Under the pieces are notes generated by a model that saw nothing but the letters and a program-made list of their open reading frames with translations, was not told the origin of the DNA and ran no database searches. Positions 1 through 6,827 of a DNA stretch of 64,000 nucleotides are shown here, piece by piece. Position numbers and translations under genes: made by a program. How positions within the stretch are numbered: position 1 is the first letter of the stretch; every line of letters begins with the position of its first letter. Origin of the DNA: Litoreibacter roseus. Lineage in GTDB: Bacteria; Pseudomonadota; Alphaproteobacteria; Rhodobacterales; Rhodobacteraceae. The stretch spans positions 186,001 to 250,000 of the forward strand of contig NZ_BLJE01000002.1 of assembly GCF_009811795.1 (NCBI RefSeq), in the 5' to 3' direction.

Positions 1-19
1 CACCGCCTGACCCACATGT

Positions 20-1576
20 TTAGACCTCGACTGCCGCGATCTGGCCGACCCAGTGATCTGGTCCCATCTCACCGCTTGCAAAGGCGGCGATCTGGTCGAA
101 AACCATGTCCGAGAACCCGCCGATGTTCAGAACATCATCGCGTTCCTTGGCTTGCGTCGTCCCATATGGGGCGATGTCGATGCAGACCAGTTTGGCCTTT
201 GGGTTCCGCTTTTTCAGCTTCTCCCACACTTGCATCATCGCCGTCCCGGCGTTGCCGTATCGGTTATGCGCCCAGGACTCGTTGTCCGAAACGATGATTA
301 CCAGATCAGCGGCACGCCCCTTCTTAAGCAGCCATTCCAGCGGTGCCGCACAGTTGGTCCCGCCGCCCCACTGATCCGCCAAACGCGCTGCGTTCGTCAG
401 GATCGTGTCACGCGGTTCCAGTCGCATATCGCGGACCTTCACCTCGAACGGCAGCACCGTTGCAGACGGGTTTCGCCGCAGCACAGCCGCCGAGACAAGG
501 CCCGCGACATCCACAAACCGCGTCGCCGTTGTGGCCCCTTTTCGGTAGCCGGTCACAGCGCCGGACATGGACCCGGACACATCAGGGGCGACAACAACCT
601 GCCCGCGGAGCTTTGGTACGTTTTGTACCGCAAGCTCCATAGCGTCATGCAGCGCATCCCGGATGTCGGATGGCATATCCGCTGACATCGCTTGGTAAGC
701 CGTCATCAGCTGATACGGGAAGACCCGTGCCTTTGCGATCAAATCTGGGTTCCGCAAACGATCCGCAATCAATTTGCGCATCGTCGGCAGAGCCAGAACC
801 CCGTGCCGCAGGAATGTGTTCAGATTCATGCGGGTCATCTGCCATGATGCGTTTTCAGCGATCCCTGCCCATTGTTTCGTGGACAGCTCAAGCTGTGTCA
901 GCATCTGGAACGGTACGTCAGGCACATGGCCATGTCCCGTCTTTCTGAACCGCAGGTAATCCTGCACATTTTCCGGCAACAGCGCCAACTCACATGGTTT
1001 CCCGATGATCCAAGCAAACAAAGCTTCGCGGGCTTTGTTTCCCGGTTTTGGGTGCGCCATCTTGATCACGTCCGCCAACGACGGATCGTTCCCAACGTTC
1101 GCAAGCAACAGCGCCCGGTCGGACGCATCCGTCAGCCAGTTGGCGACCATCCGCTTTGGCGCGGAGCCCAGCGATTTCCGCCCCGTTTGTCCAGACCGCA
1201 TGATCTGCACGAAGGTCCGCAGCATTTTTCCGTTGTCGATGACACGCGGGAATGCGGCTTGGAATAGGATCGGGTCACGCCCGGCGAGCACCGCCAAAAG
1301 CAGGGCTGGCATATCCTTCATATGTCCAGACCGGCGTGTGTAGATTGCGGCCTTCGCAAGGAAGGACGGATCGACTTTGCCAGCCAACTCCAACGTGCGC
1401 GCCAGTTCCCGCATCGGGTCCTGGTAATATGTTTGCCCGAATGTCCCGGTCATGGCGACCTGGGCCAAGGCATGTGCATCAGAGTATGCGTAGGCCGGTG
1501 CCCCTGCAGCGTTTTTTGCAGTGGCTGCCGGAAGCAACCGGCCTTTCATCGATGCAAACACGGATTTGTTTGCCAT
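20..1576 (-). CDS. rsr: TROVE domain (Ro60/Rsr-like) RNA-binding protein
   Basis: This 518-residue protein has the length and layout of bacterial Ro60 orthologues: an N-terminal alpha-helical TROVE region (roughly residues 20-310) that in the family forms a ring binding misfolded RNA ends and Y RNAs, then a von Willebrand A domain. The vWA metal site is visible as DVSGSMSG near residue 333, with later TN and SDNE motifs. The ATG at 1576 is preceded by GAAGGA. It is divergent from rtcR, as in Rtc/Ro RNA-repair loci, so it is probably RtcR-controlled. Anything downstream (rtcB, rtcA, a Y RNA) lies outside the window. The TAA stop is at 20-22, so the gene is complete. Family assignment is confident; the RNA partner is unknown. 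Confidence 0.93.
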   Translation of the reverse strand: MANKSVFASMKGRLLPAATAKNAAGAPAYAYSDAHALAQVAMTGTFGQTYYQDPMRELARTLELAGKVDPSFLAKAAIYTRRSGHMKDMPALLLAVLAGRDPILFQAAFPRVIDNGKMLRTFVQIMRSGQTGRKSLGSAPKRMVANWLTDASDRALLLANVGNDPSLADVIKMAHPKPGNKAREALFAWIIGKPCELALLPENVQDYLRFRKTGHGHVPDVPFQMLTQLELSTKQWAGIAENASWQMTRMNLNTFLRHGVLALPTMRKLIADRLRNPDLIAKARVFPYQLMTAYQAMSADMPSDIRDALHDAMELAVQNVPKLRGQVVVAPDVSGSMSGAVTGYRKGATTATRFVDVAGLVSAAVLRRNPSATVLPFEVKVRDMRLEPRDTILTNAARLADQWGGGTNCAAPLEWLLKKGRAADLVIIVSDNESWAHNRYGNAGTAMMQVWEKLKKRNPKAKLVCIDIAPYGTTQAKERDDVLNIGGFSDMVFDQIAAFASGEMGPDHWVGQIAAVEV

Positions 1577-1584
1577 TGTTTTCG

Positions 1585-1640
1585 TCCTTCTTGCGTTTCA
1601 GTGAGGCTATTTTCAGTGAATTCATCCGATGTAAGAAGGA
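1585..1640 (-). promoter_or_regulatory. Putative rsr mRNA leader hairpin covering the ribosome-binding site
   Basis: TCCTTCTT (1585-1592) and AAGAAGGA (1633-1640) are perfect 8-bp inverted repeats. Read on the minus strand, the arm nearest the gene is the Shine-Dalgarno sequence of the Ro60-like gene, so folding would hide it. The 40-nt loop carries a 9-bp direct repeat, TTTCAGTGA on the plus strand, at 1596-1604 and 1611-1619. The pairing is seen in the sequence; a regulatory role is inference. Confidence 0.4.
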
Positions 1641-1752
1641 AAAATATTTTTGGGATAAAATATTGTTTTTATTATATAATTTTCGAAAGGATGAAATTTT
1701 ATGGTAAAATACAGAGATTTACATATCGTAATTTATCCATATAGATAGCCAG
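1641..1752. promoter_or_regulatory. AT-rich divergent promoter region of rsr and rtcR
   Basis: This AT-rich stretch separates the two divergent genes. The palindrome ATTATATAAT (1671-1680) contains a -10-like TATAAT on both strands. I see no good -35 partner. I find no -24/-12 sigma-54 element (GG-N10-GC) on either strand anywhere in 1577-1752, although RtcR is by family a sigma-54 activator. No Y-RNA-like or tRNA-like fold is visible. Confidence 0.4.
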
Positions 1753-3327
1753 ATGAAAAAGAATGTTGTGATTGGCTTTTTGGGTACGAATCTCGATGCG
1801 GGCAAGCGCCGACGTTGGCGTCCTTCTGTCCAAATAAATGATCATCCCGATTTTCCCATTGCCCGACTGGAGCTGATCCATGACCCCCGCTGGGCCGGGC
1901 TCGGTACCAAAATCAAGGCCGCGGTAACTGGCCGGCACCCCGAAACCGAAGTGCTGTTGCATCAGATCGCCATCCGAAATCCTTGGGATTTTGAAGAAAT
2001 GTACGGCGCGATGTTCGATTTCGCCCGCGACTATGGGTTTGATGACGAACGGGAGGATTATCATGTTCATCTGACCACAGGCACACATGTTGCCCAGATT
2101 TGCTGGTTCCTGCTGACCGAGGCCCGTCATCTCCCGGCCAAGCTGGTTCAGACTGGGCCGCCCCGCGGTGAGGACACCGGCCCGGGCACCTTGCAGATCG
2201 TCGATCTGGACCTGTCGAAGTACAATGCCCTGCAACAACGCTTTGATCTGATCACCAAGGAATACAACACTCTGCTGAAAGGCGGGATTGATACGCGAAA
2301 CGCGGCCTTCAACACCATGATCGACAGAATGGAGGTCGTGACGTCAAATTCTGACGCGCCTTTGTTGTTGGTAGGCCCAACAGGTGCGGGCAAGTCGGAT
2401 CTTGCCACGCGTCTTTATGAACTCAAACTCCAACGCCGCCGGATCAAAGGGCGACTGGTCCATGTAAATTGTTCTACCCTTAAGGGCGAAAGGGCAATGT
2501 CCACACTGTTTGGGCATCGCAGGCAGGCCATACCGGGGGCCGCTGCGGACCGGCAGGGCTTGCTGCGGGAGGCGGATGGCGGTGTTTTATTCCTCGATGA
2601 GATCGACGAGCTGGGCCTTGATGAGCAGGCAATGATCCTACACGCGATTGAGACGGGAAAGTATTTCCCGCTCGGGTCCGACTTTGAAGTCACGAGCCGG
2701 TTTCATCTGATCGCTGGAGCGGGCCGTAACCTGGCAGAGCTGGTTGCCGCAGGAAAATTCCGCGCTGACCTTTTTGCACGTCTGAACCTTTGGACTTTCA
2801 ATCTGCCTGCTCTGCGTGACCGCCCAGAGGACATCACCCCCAATATCGCGTTTGAACTCTCGCGCGTCGAAAAACTGCTGGGCACCCGTGTCACCTTCAA
2901 TGCAGATGCACAAGCGACCTATCACAAGTTTGCGACCGACCCCGGCACATTGTGGCCTGGAAACTTTCGCGATCTGAGTGCATCCGTTCAACGAATGTGC
3001 ACCCTTGCGCCGCGGGGGCGGATCACGCTCGCTATGGTTGAGGCAGAAATAGCAACCATCAAAAGCACTTGGGCCGAGGCGAGCCAAGACACTGACATGC
3101 AGTTGCTGACCACGCATCTTGGATCCGATGCTACACATATTGATGAATTCGACCGCGTCCAATTGGCAGCCGTCATCCGTGTTTGCCAGCAAAGCGCAAG
3201 CGTCAGTGCCGCTGGACGACGGCTTTTTGCAGCGTCGCGGGCGAACAAAACCAGCCGCAATGATGCTGATCGACTGCGCAAATACCTTGATAGGTTTGGG
3301 TTAGATTGGGCCACATGCAAAGGGTAA
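1753..3327 (+). CDS. rtcR: RtcR family transcriptional activator (CARF-like sensor, AAA+ domain)
   Basis: This 524-residue protein matches RtcR, the activator of the RNA end-repair genes rtcB/rtcA. Residues 1-180 form the CARF-like sensor (FLGTNLDAG near the start, HLTTGTHVAQ near residue 115), thought to bind RNA or nucleotide fragments carrying cyclic phosphate ends. The AAA+ domain follows, with Walker A GPTGAGKS near residue 208, Walker B LFLDEIDE, and LRDRPEDI. The C-terminus is a short DNA-binding region. Oddity: the sigma-54 contact loop, normally GAFTGA, reads QAIPGA (residues 258-263), losing both the Phe and the Thr used for sigma-54 contact. The ATG start has no strong ribosome-binding site. 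Confidence 0.93.
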   Translation: MKKNVVIGFLGTNLDAGKRRRWRPSVQINDHPDFPIARLELIHDPRWAGLGTKIKAAVTGRHPETEVLLHQIAIRNPWDFEEMYGAMFDFARDYGFDDEREDYHVHLTTGTHVAQICWFLLTEARHLPAKLVQTGPPRGEDTGPGTLQIVDLDLSKYNALQQRFDLITKEYNTLLKGGIDTRNAAFNTMIDRMEVVTSNSDAPLLLVGPTGAGKSDLATRLYELKLQRRRIKGRLVHVNCSTLKGERAMSTLFGHRRQAIPGAAADRQGLLREADGGVLFLDEIDELGLDEQAMILHAIETGKYFPLGSDFEVTSRFHLIAGAGRNLAELVAAGKFRADLFARLNLWTFNLPALRDRPEDITPNIAFELSRVEKLLGTRVTFNADAQATYHKFATDPGTLWPGNFRDLSASVQRMCTLAPRGRITLAMVEAEIATIKSTWAEASQDTDMQLLTTHLGSDATHIDEFDRVQLAAVIRVCQQSASVSAAGRRLFAASRANKTSRNDADRLRKYLDRFGLDWATCKG

Positions 3328-3361
3328 TTGCTGCGCGCACGTCGATACAAGTGGGCAGCAA
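3328..3361 (+). terminator. Weak hairpin after rtcR
   Basis: TTGCTGC (3328-3334) pairs with GCAGCAA (3355-3361) directly after the rtcR stop codon, and inner CAC/GTG bases extend the stem. There is no T-run behind it, so it would be at best a weak or Rho-assisted terminator. Confidence 0.25.
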
Positions 3362-3504
3362 CTAACCTTACGAGCAATCCAATGCATGGTCGCTTCCGCA
3401 AGAGCGATCTGTCGCCGTCAACATTCAATACTTTCTCAAAGCCAACATTGATCTCGGGCCGTATAGTGAACTTACGCGAGTTATCAGAATGCTTTGGCCG
3501 AACT

Positions 3505-3588
3505 CAGAGATGCGCCAGACTGCAGCTATGCGGGACCGGGGCCCTCTTTCGGTACGACTGCGCCAATGGCGGCTTTCGGTAGTCTAGC
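3505..3588 (+). repeat. Degenerate non-coding element, copy 1
   Basis: The gap 3328-3583 has no convincing gene. Its end shares collinear short blocks with 5046-5155: CCAGAC, a CAGCT block, GCGGGAC, ACTGCG, then CAATGGCGG followed by TTT. The blocks occur in the same order in both places with different spacing, which suggests two decayed copies of one intergenic sequence. Judged by eye only. Confidence 0.25.
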
Positions 3589-4297
3589 CAGTTTTTCCGG
3601 GCCGACCGACTGCGCGCAAGAAAACCGGAGCAGTGTTTCCATCCAAAACAGCGGCGGTCAGCAGCCCGTTCGAAGTTGCACCTGTGTCGATGCAGATCCG
3701 ATTGGCCTTTATCACAGGTTCGTCGCCGGGCGTATGACCGTGTACGACTACGTATCCGTGGTTCTCTTCGCTATCTAGGAAGCGCGATCTGATCCAAAGC
3801 ATATCTTTGGGTTGCTGTTCATCAATTGGCACGCCCGGAGCGATCCCGGCATGAACAAAGAAGTAAGGTTCGATGGTTCTGTAGAGCGGTCGCGATTTCA
3901 GCCAAGCAACTCTTTCTTCACCCAAGCATGCGCGAAGCTCGTCGGGATCATAACCGCCAAAACGAAGAGACATGCCAAAAGACGCAAGTGTTTCCTCACC
4001 TCCGTTGGAAAGCCAAGTGTACCAAGCTTGTCGATTGTCCGTCGCAAGACATTCTAGCAACATCGCTTCATGATTTCCTAGAAGGCATGTCAACTGAAAG
4101 TCGCCTACGCCCGACATAAGCCGATCAATGACTTCGCGACTATGTGCGCCACCATCTACGTAGTCACCTACGTGGATCAATTCGGCATCCCGGCCCGCGT
4201 GCATTAGTTGGTGGTAGTCGCAGATGTGCTCGTGCAAGTCGCGAAGCAAGTCGTCCCGACCGTGAACGTCGCCAACAGCGTAGATTATCTTGTCCAT
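3584..4297 (-). CDS. PPP-family serine/threonine protein phosphatase / metallophosphoesterase
   Basis: This 237-residue protein carries the calcineurin-like metal-site motifs in order: GDVHGR (residues 9-14), GDYVDGG, GNHEAM, HAGI and VVHGHTP. These residues bind two divalent metals and hydrolyse phosphate esters in the PrpA/PrpB and ApaH-like group. Oddity: the signature normally read GDYVDRG has Gly in place of the phosphate-contacting Arg, so activity or substrate may differ from typical members. The gene stands alone. Its substrate cannot be told from sequence; a small-molecule or dinucleotide substrate is as possible as a phosphoprotein. Confidence 0.85.
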   Translation of the reverse strand: MDKIIYAVGDVHGRDDLLRDLHEHICDYHQLMHAGRDAELIHVGDYVDGGAHSREVIDRLMSGVGDFQLTCLLGNHEAMLLECLATDNRQAWYTWLSNGGEETLASFGMSLRFGGYDPDELRACLGEERVAWLKSRPLYRTIEPYFFVHAGIAPGVPIDEQQPKDMLWIRSRFLDSEENHGYVVVHGHTPGDEPVIKANRICIDTGATSNGLLTAAVLDGNTAPVFLRAVGRPGKTG

Positions 4298-4506
4298 GAT
4301 TTCAGATTAGAAGCTCTACAGAGGCAATACCATCATCTTGAACAGACGTTCGTACACAGGGCAGCGTCCGGTAAAAATAGCTCGAAGAGGGCATCTAACG
4401 CTTTCTTTTGAGGCGCGACCCACGCCGCTATACCGGCCTTACGGATCAGGCTGGCTTTCATTGATATCTGGTGGACGCCCGCTTTCTGGCCAAATTTTGC
4501 TAAAGT

Positions 4507-4959
4507 TCAGTCTGTAATTTCTCTGACAGACATTAGGCCAATGCCAAAGTCGACGACTTCAACTCTGTTCAGATGTTGGACGTCTTCCGGTAAAAACCAA
4601 GCAGCGTCCACGGTAGTATCATCGTCACTGAAATCTCGCTTGAGGTCTCCGGAGCAATTGCGCGCCTCAAAAATCAAACGTAGTGCGAGACCGGGTTGTC
4701 CGAATTCGGACGCACCCGCTTCAAACCACTCGGACTGTGCACCCAACAAGGGCCCGATATCCGCGTCGAGACCAGTTTCTTCCTTTAGTTCACGCATCGC
4801 AGTTTCATGTGCCTGCTCACCCCATTTCATGCCACCGCCCGGCAATGTCCAGTCACCCGATTTTGGATGACCGAACTTCTGAAATCGCGTGAGTAAAACC
4901 CGGCGTTGCAAATCGAAAGCGACGACGTATGCAGCGGCCCTTTGCCACTCATGGTGCAT
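4507..4959 (-). CDS. Nudix hydrolase
   Basis: This 150-residue protein has a full Nudix box around residues 42-65, starting GGGMKWGE and ending RELKEETGL, with the REL..EE catalytic core intact. Nudix enzymes hydrolyse nucleoside diphosphates linked to another moiety, using Mg2+ held by the box glutamates. The ATG at 4959 has a strong AAGGAGG site in front, which fixes the start. It is transcribed in the same direction as the phosphatase but 209 bp upstream of it, so it is probably a separate unit. The substrate is unknown; the short single-domain form fits MutT/YjhB-like housekeeping members. Confidence 0.88.
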   Translation of the reverse strand: MHHEWQRAAAYVVAFDLQRRVLLTRFQKFGHPKSGDWTLPGGGMKWGEQAHETAMRELKEETGLDADIGPLLGAQSEWFEAGASEFGQPGLALRLIFEARNCSGDLKRDFSDDDTTVDAAWFLPEDVQHLNRVEVVDFGIGLMSVREITD

Positions 4960-5265
4960 CAGCGCCTCCTTCCAACGCAGCCCATCGGCGCGCTCATTCG
5001 AACGTCAAAACAGACATTGGCGGCAGTGCAGCTTTCTTGCAAGTAGGGCTCGCTCCAGACGTCAGCTGCAAGGTATTCATGGACGCCAAAGCGGGACAAA
5101 GGAGGCATTCACTGCGTTCGCCCCAATGGCGGATTTGGAGCTTGGTACCGCAGAAGGCGGATTTCAAAACTTCGTAGCTGAATCTGTGCGACATTTATGG
5201 GAAGCTTCCAGTAGTAAATGCTGTCGAGCGTTGTTCAACCGAAGTGACATCAGCAAGGAGCTGCA
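4960..5265. other. Gene-free gap with degenerate element copy 2
   Basis: No convincing gene is present. Positions 5046-5155 hold the second copy of the decayed element described at 3505-3588. The right end carries the AAGGAG ribosome-binding site of the lipoprotein gene that starts at 5266. Small reading frames here have no ribosome-binding site and no recognisable family. Confidence 0.3.
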
Positions 5266-5904
5266 ATGGTTCGCTTTCTATCTTCAGCTGTGTTGCTTTT
5301 TGGTCTTGCCTCATGTGCAGACCAGCAAGTGGCGGACAAAGAAACCATGGCCGTAATGCCTCCCACGGGGAGCGTCGAGGCGGCGCGTCTTGTTTCAGTC
5401 TTTAATGAGGCGTGCCTGTCGCACTTTCCAAACGATGAAGCAATTGTTGCCGCTTTCCAGAGTTCAGGCTTCTCAATCGTAGAAGAACCACTAGACGATT
5501 TTGAGCATGATTTTTGGCGGCTCTCAAATGGTGAAGGAGACTTATCAGCTATTTCCGGTCGGTCGATACTTTGGTGGCATGGCCCTGATGGCGAGGGCGG
5601 TGCCGATCAAATTCATATCTGCCATGTTGATGCAGAATTGTCTGATCCGGAACTCGTGGAAAGCGCATTGGAAGACCTCATGAATTCTACTGGAGAAAGA
5701 GTTGAGCTATTTCAGAGTGAAAAAGTATCAAGCTTGCGCCAAGGTACTATGCGGAATTCCTTTGGGGTCTTCCAAGTTTCGTTTAGCCAATCGAAAGTGG
5801 TTAGAAAAACCTATCAGGGAAAACGACCCGAAGAGTGCGATGGACTGGAGAAATGTCTCATATGGGGGCGGTCAGAATTGAAAATTGAACGCGTGAACTC
5901 CTGA
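5266..5904 (+). CDS. Hypothetical lipoprotein
   Basis: I do not recognise the family. The 212-residue product starts with a hydrophobic signal sequence ending in the lipobox LASC (Cys at residue 17), so it is expected to be lipidated and anchored on the periplasmic side of a membrane. The mature part is acidic and has several cysteines (CLSHFPN near residue 45, HICHVDA near 125, ECDGLEKCL near 190) that could form disulfides in the periplasm. The ATG has an AAGGAG site 5 bases upstream. It is isolated, with gaps of about 300 bp on each side. Confidence 0.7.
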   Translation: MVRFLSSAVLLFGLASCADQQVADKETMAVMPPTGSVEAARLVSVFNEACLSHFPNDEAIVAAFQSSGFSIVEEPLDDFEHDFWRLSNGEGDLSAISGRSILWWHGPDGEGGADQIHICHVDAELSDPELVESALEDLMNSTGERVELFQSEKVSSLRQGTMRNSFGVFQVSFSQSKVVRKTYQGKRPEECDGLEKCLIWGRSELKIERVNS

Positions 5905-6125
5905 TGAGCAGAAATCCGATTCAATTAATAACGATACGCATCCTTGGAGGCACGGCTAAAGACTTCCGGATAAAGACGTTTGCAGGCAACGCGACCCGGA
6001 TAACTCTGGGCTCCCGACAGACACGCGCCGGCCCAACGATCAATCCCAGCTGAGGCCAATTCCCGGACGGCAGTCCGATAAAAGTCCGACGGAAGTCCGA
6101 TACTTTTCCGATGATGGATTTTTGG
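5905..6125. other. Non-coding region upstream of the rimP operon
   Basis: No gene is visible. The stretch probably contains the promoter of the rimP-nusA-infB operon, but I cannot point to a convincing -35/-10 pair. It includes a cluster of short direct repeats at 6073-6112. Confidence 0.35.
6073..6112 (+). repeat. Helically phased GTCCGA repeats
   Basis: GTCCGA occurs at 6073-6078, 6084-6089 and 6095-6100, and the related TTCCGA ends at 6111. The repeats are spaced 11, 11 and 12 bp, close to one DNA turn, so the same face of the helix is presented each time. This is the layout expected of an operator or iteron array. No binding protein is known to me. Confidence 0.35.
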
Positions 6126-6235
6126 CCCCTTGCAGACTCAGGGGTGGGTGCGTATATCCGTCTTAACAGCGGCGCGCTGGGGTCCACACTCAGCGCCCAC
6201 CGGGAAACATCAACGGGCCGCGCGCCCGTTTTTTT
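6126..6235 (+). promoter_or_regulatory. Structured leader in front of rimP (candidate attenuator)
   Basis: The leader shows three hairpins in a row: CCCCT/AGGGG (6126-6130 with 6140-6144), GCGCTGGG/CTCAGCGC (6174-6181 with 6189-6196, one G-U pair), and the terminator-like stem at 6212-6230. An alternative pairing, GGTGGGTG (6143-6150) with CGCCCACC (6194-6201), would exclude the second hairpin. A leader ending in a terminator before rimP has been predicted in alphaproteobacteria (from memory). Regulation by the operon's own NusA is inference. Confidence 0.5.
6212..6235 (+). terminator. Intrinsic terminator directly upstream of rimP
   Basis: AACGGGC (6212-6218) and GCCCGTT (6224-6230) form a perfect 7-bp GC-rich stem with a 5-nt loop, followed by a T-run ending at 6235. 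It lies only 13 bp before the rimP start codon, leaving no room for a promoter, so transcription must read through it to reach rimP. Confidence 0.7.
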
Positions 6236-6248
6236 GTTGTTGGAACAC

Positions 6249-6824
6249 ATGTCCGATCTGATCGCCAAAGCTGCCATCGACCGCCGTCTCGCCGAGATCG
6301 TCCAGCCCGCCATCGAAGGTCTGGGATACGAGTTGGTGCGGATCCGGCTGATGACCGGCAAAGAGGCGATCCTGCAAATCATGGCCGAAAAGCCTGAAGG
6401 CGGGATCGAGGTAGACGATTGCGCCAAGATCTCGACCGAGGTCAGCGCGGTGCTGGATGTGGAAGATCCGATCGCGGACAACTATACGCTGGAGGTGTCA
6501 TCCCCCGGCATCGACCGCCCTTTGACGCGGCTCAAGGATTTCGACGTCTGGGAAGGCTACGAGGTGAAGCTGGAAACCGACGAGATGATCGACGGACGTC
6601 GCCGCTTCAAAGGCGAGCTTGCCGGAACGGACGGCGATGAGGTTCTGATCAATATCGAAGAAGGCACGGTCGGATTGAAGTTCGAGTGGTTGTCAGAGGC
6701 CAAGCTGGTTCTGACGGATGAGTTGATCCGAGATGTTTTGAAGTCCCGCAAGGACGCGGGCGCTATAGATGAAACCCAGTTCGACGAAGTACAGGAAATC
6801 GTCGACGGTGAGGAGGAAAAGTAA
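6249..6824 (+). CDS. rimP: Ribosome maturation factor RimP
   Basis: This 191-residue protein is RimP, needed for assembly of the 30S ribosomal subunit. It shows the family motifs GYELVRIRL (near residue 27), the DDCAKIS helix, and SSPGIDRPL near residue 80, followed by the SH3-like C-terminal domain. The start is set at the ATG at 6249 (MSDLIAK), as in homologues; an in-frame ATG at 6111 lies inside the structured leader and is rejected. It is first in the operon rimP-nusA-ylxR-infB, with 3 bp between its stop and nusA. Confidence 0.95.
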   Translation: MSDLIAKAAIDRRLAEIVQPAIEGLGYELVRIRLMTGKEAILQIMAEKPEGGIEVDDCAKISTEVSAVLDVEDPIADNYTLEVSSPGIDRPLTRLKDFDVWEGYEVKLETDEMIDGRRRFKGELAGTDGDEVLINIEEGTVGLKFEWLSEAKLVLTDELIRDVLKSRKDAGAIDETQFDEVQEIVDGEEEK

Positions 6825-6827
6825 GAC

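Noticed and set aside
1577-1752. Y RNA gene in the rsr-rtcR gap
   Set aside because: No tRNA-like T arm or acceptor-like pairing is visible and the gap is AT-rich; any Y RNA more likely lies left of the window.
3328-3583. Small reading frame after rtcR as a gene
   Set aside because: The product is arginine-rich without any family resemblance, and the frame has no ribosome-binding site.
5905-6248. Small genes upstream of rimP, including an N-terminal extension of rimP from 6111
   Set aside because: The extension runs through the hairpins and terminator, has no ribosome-binding site, and is absent from RimP homologues as I know them.
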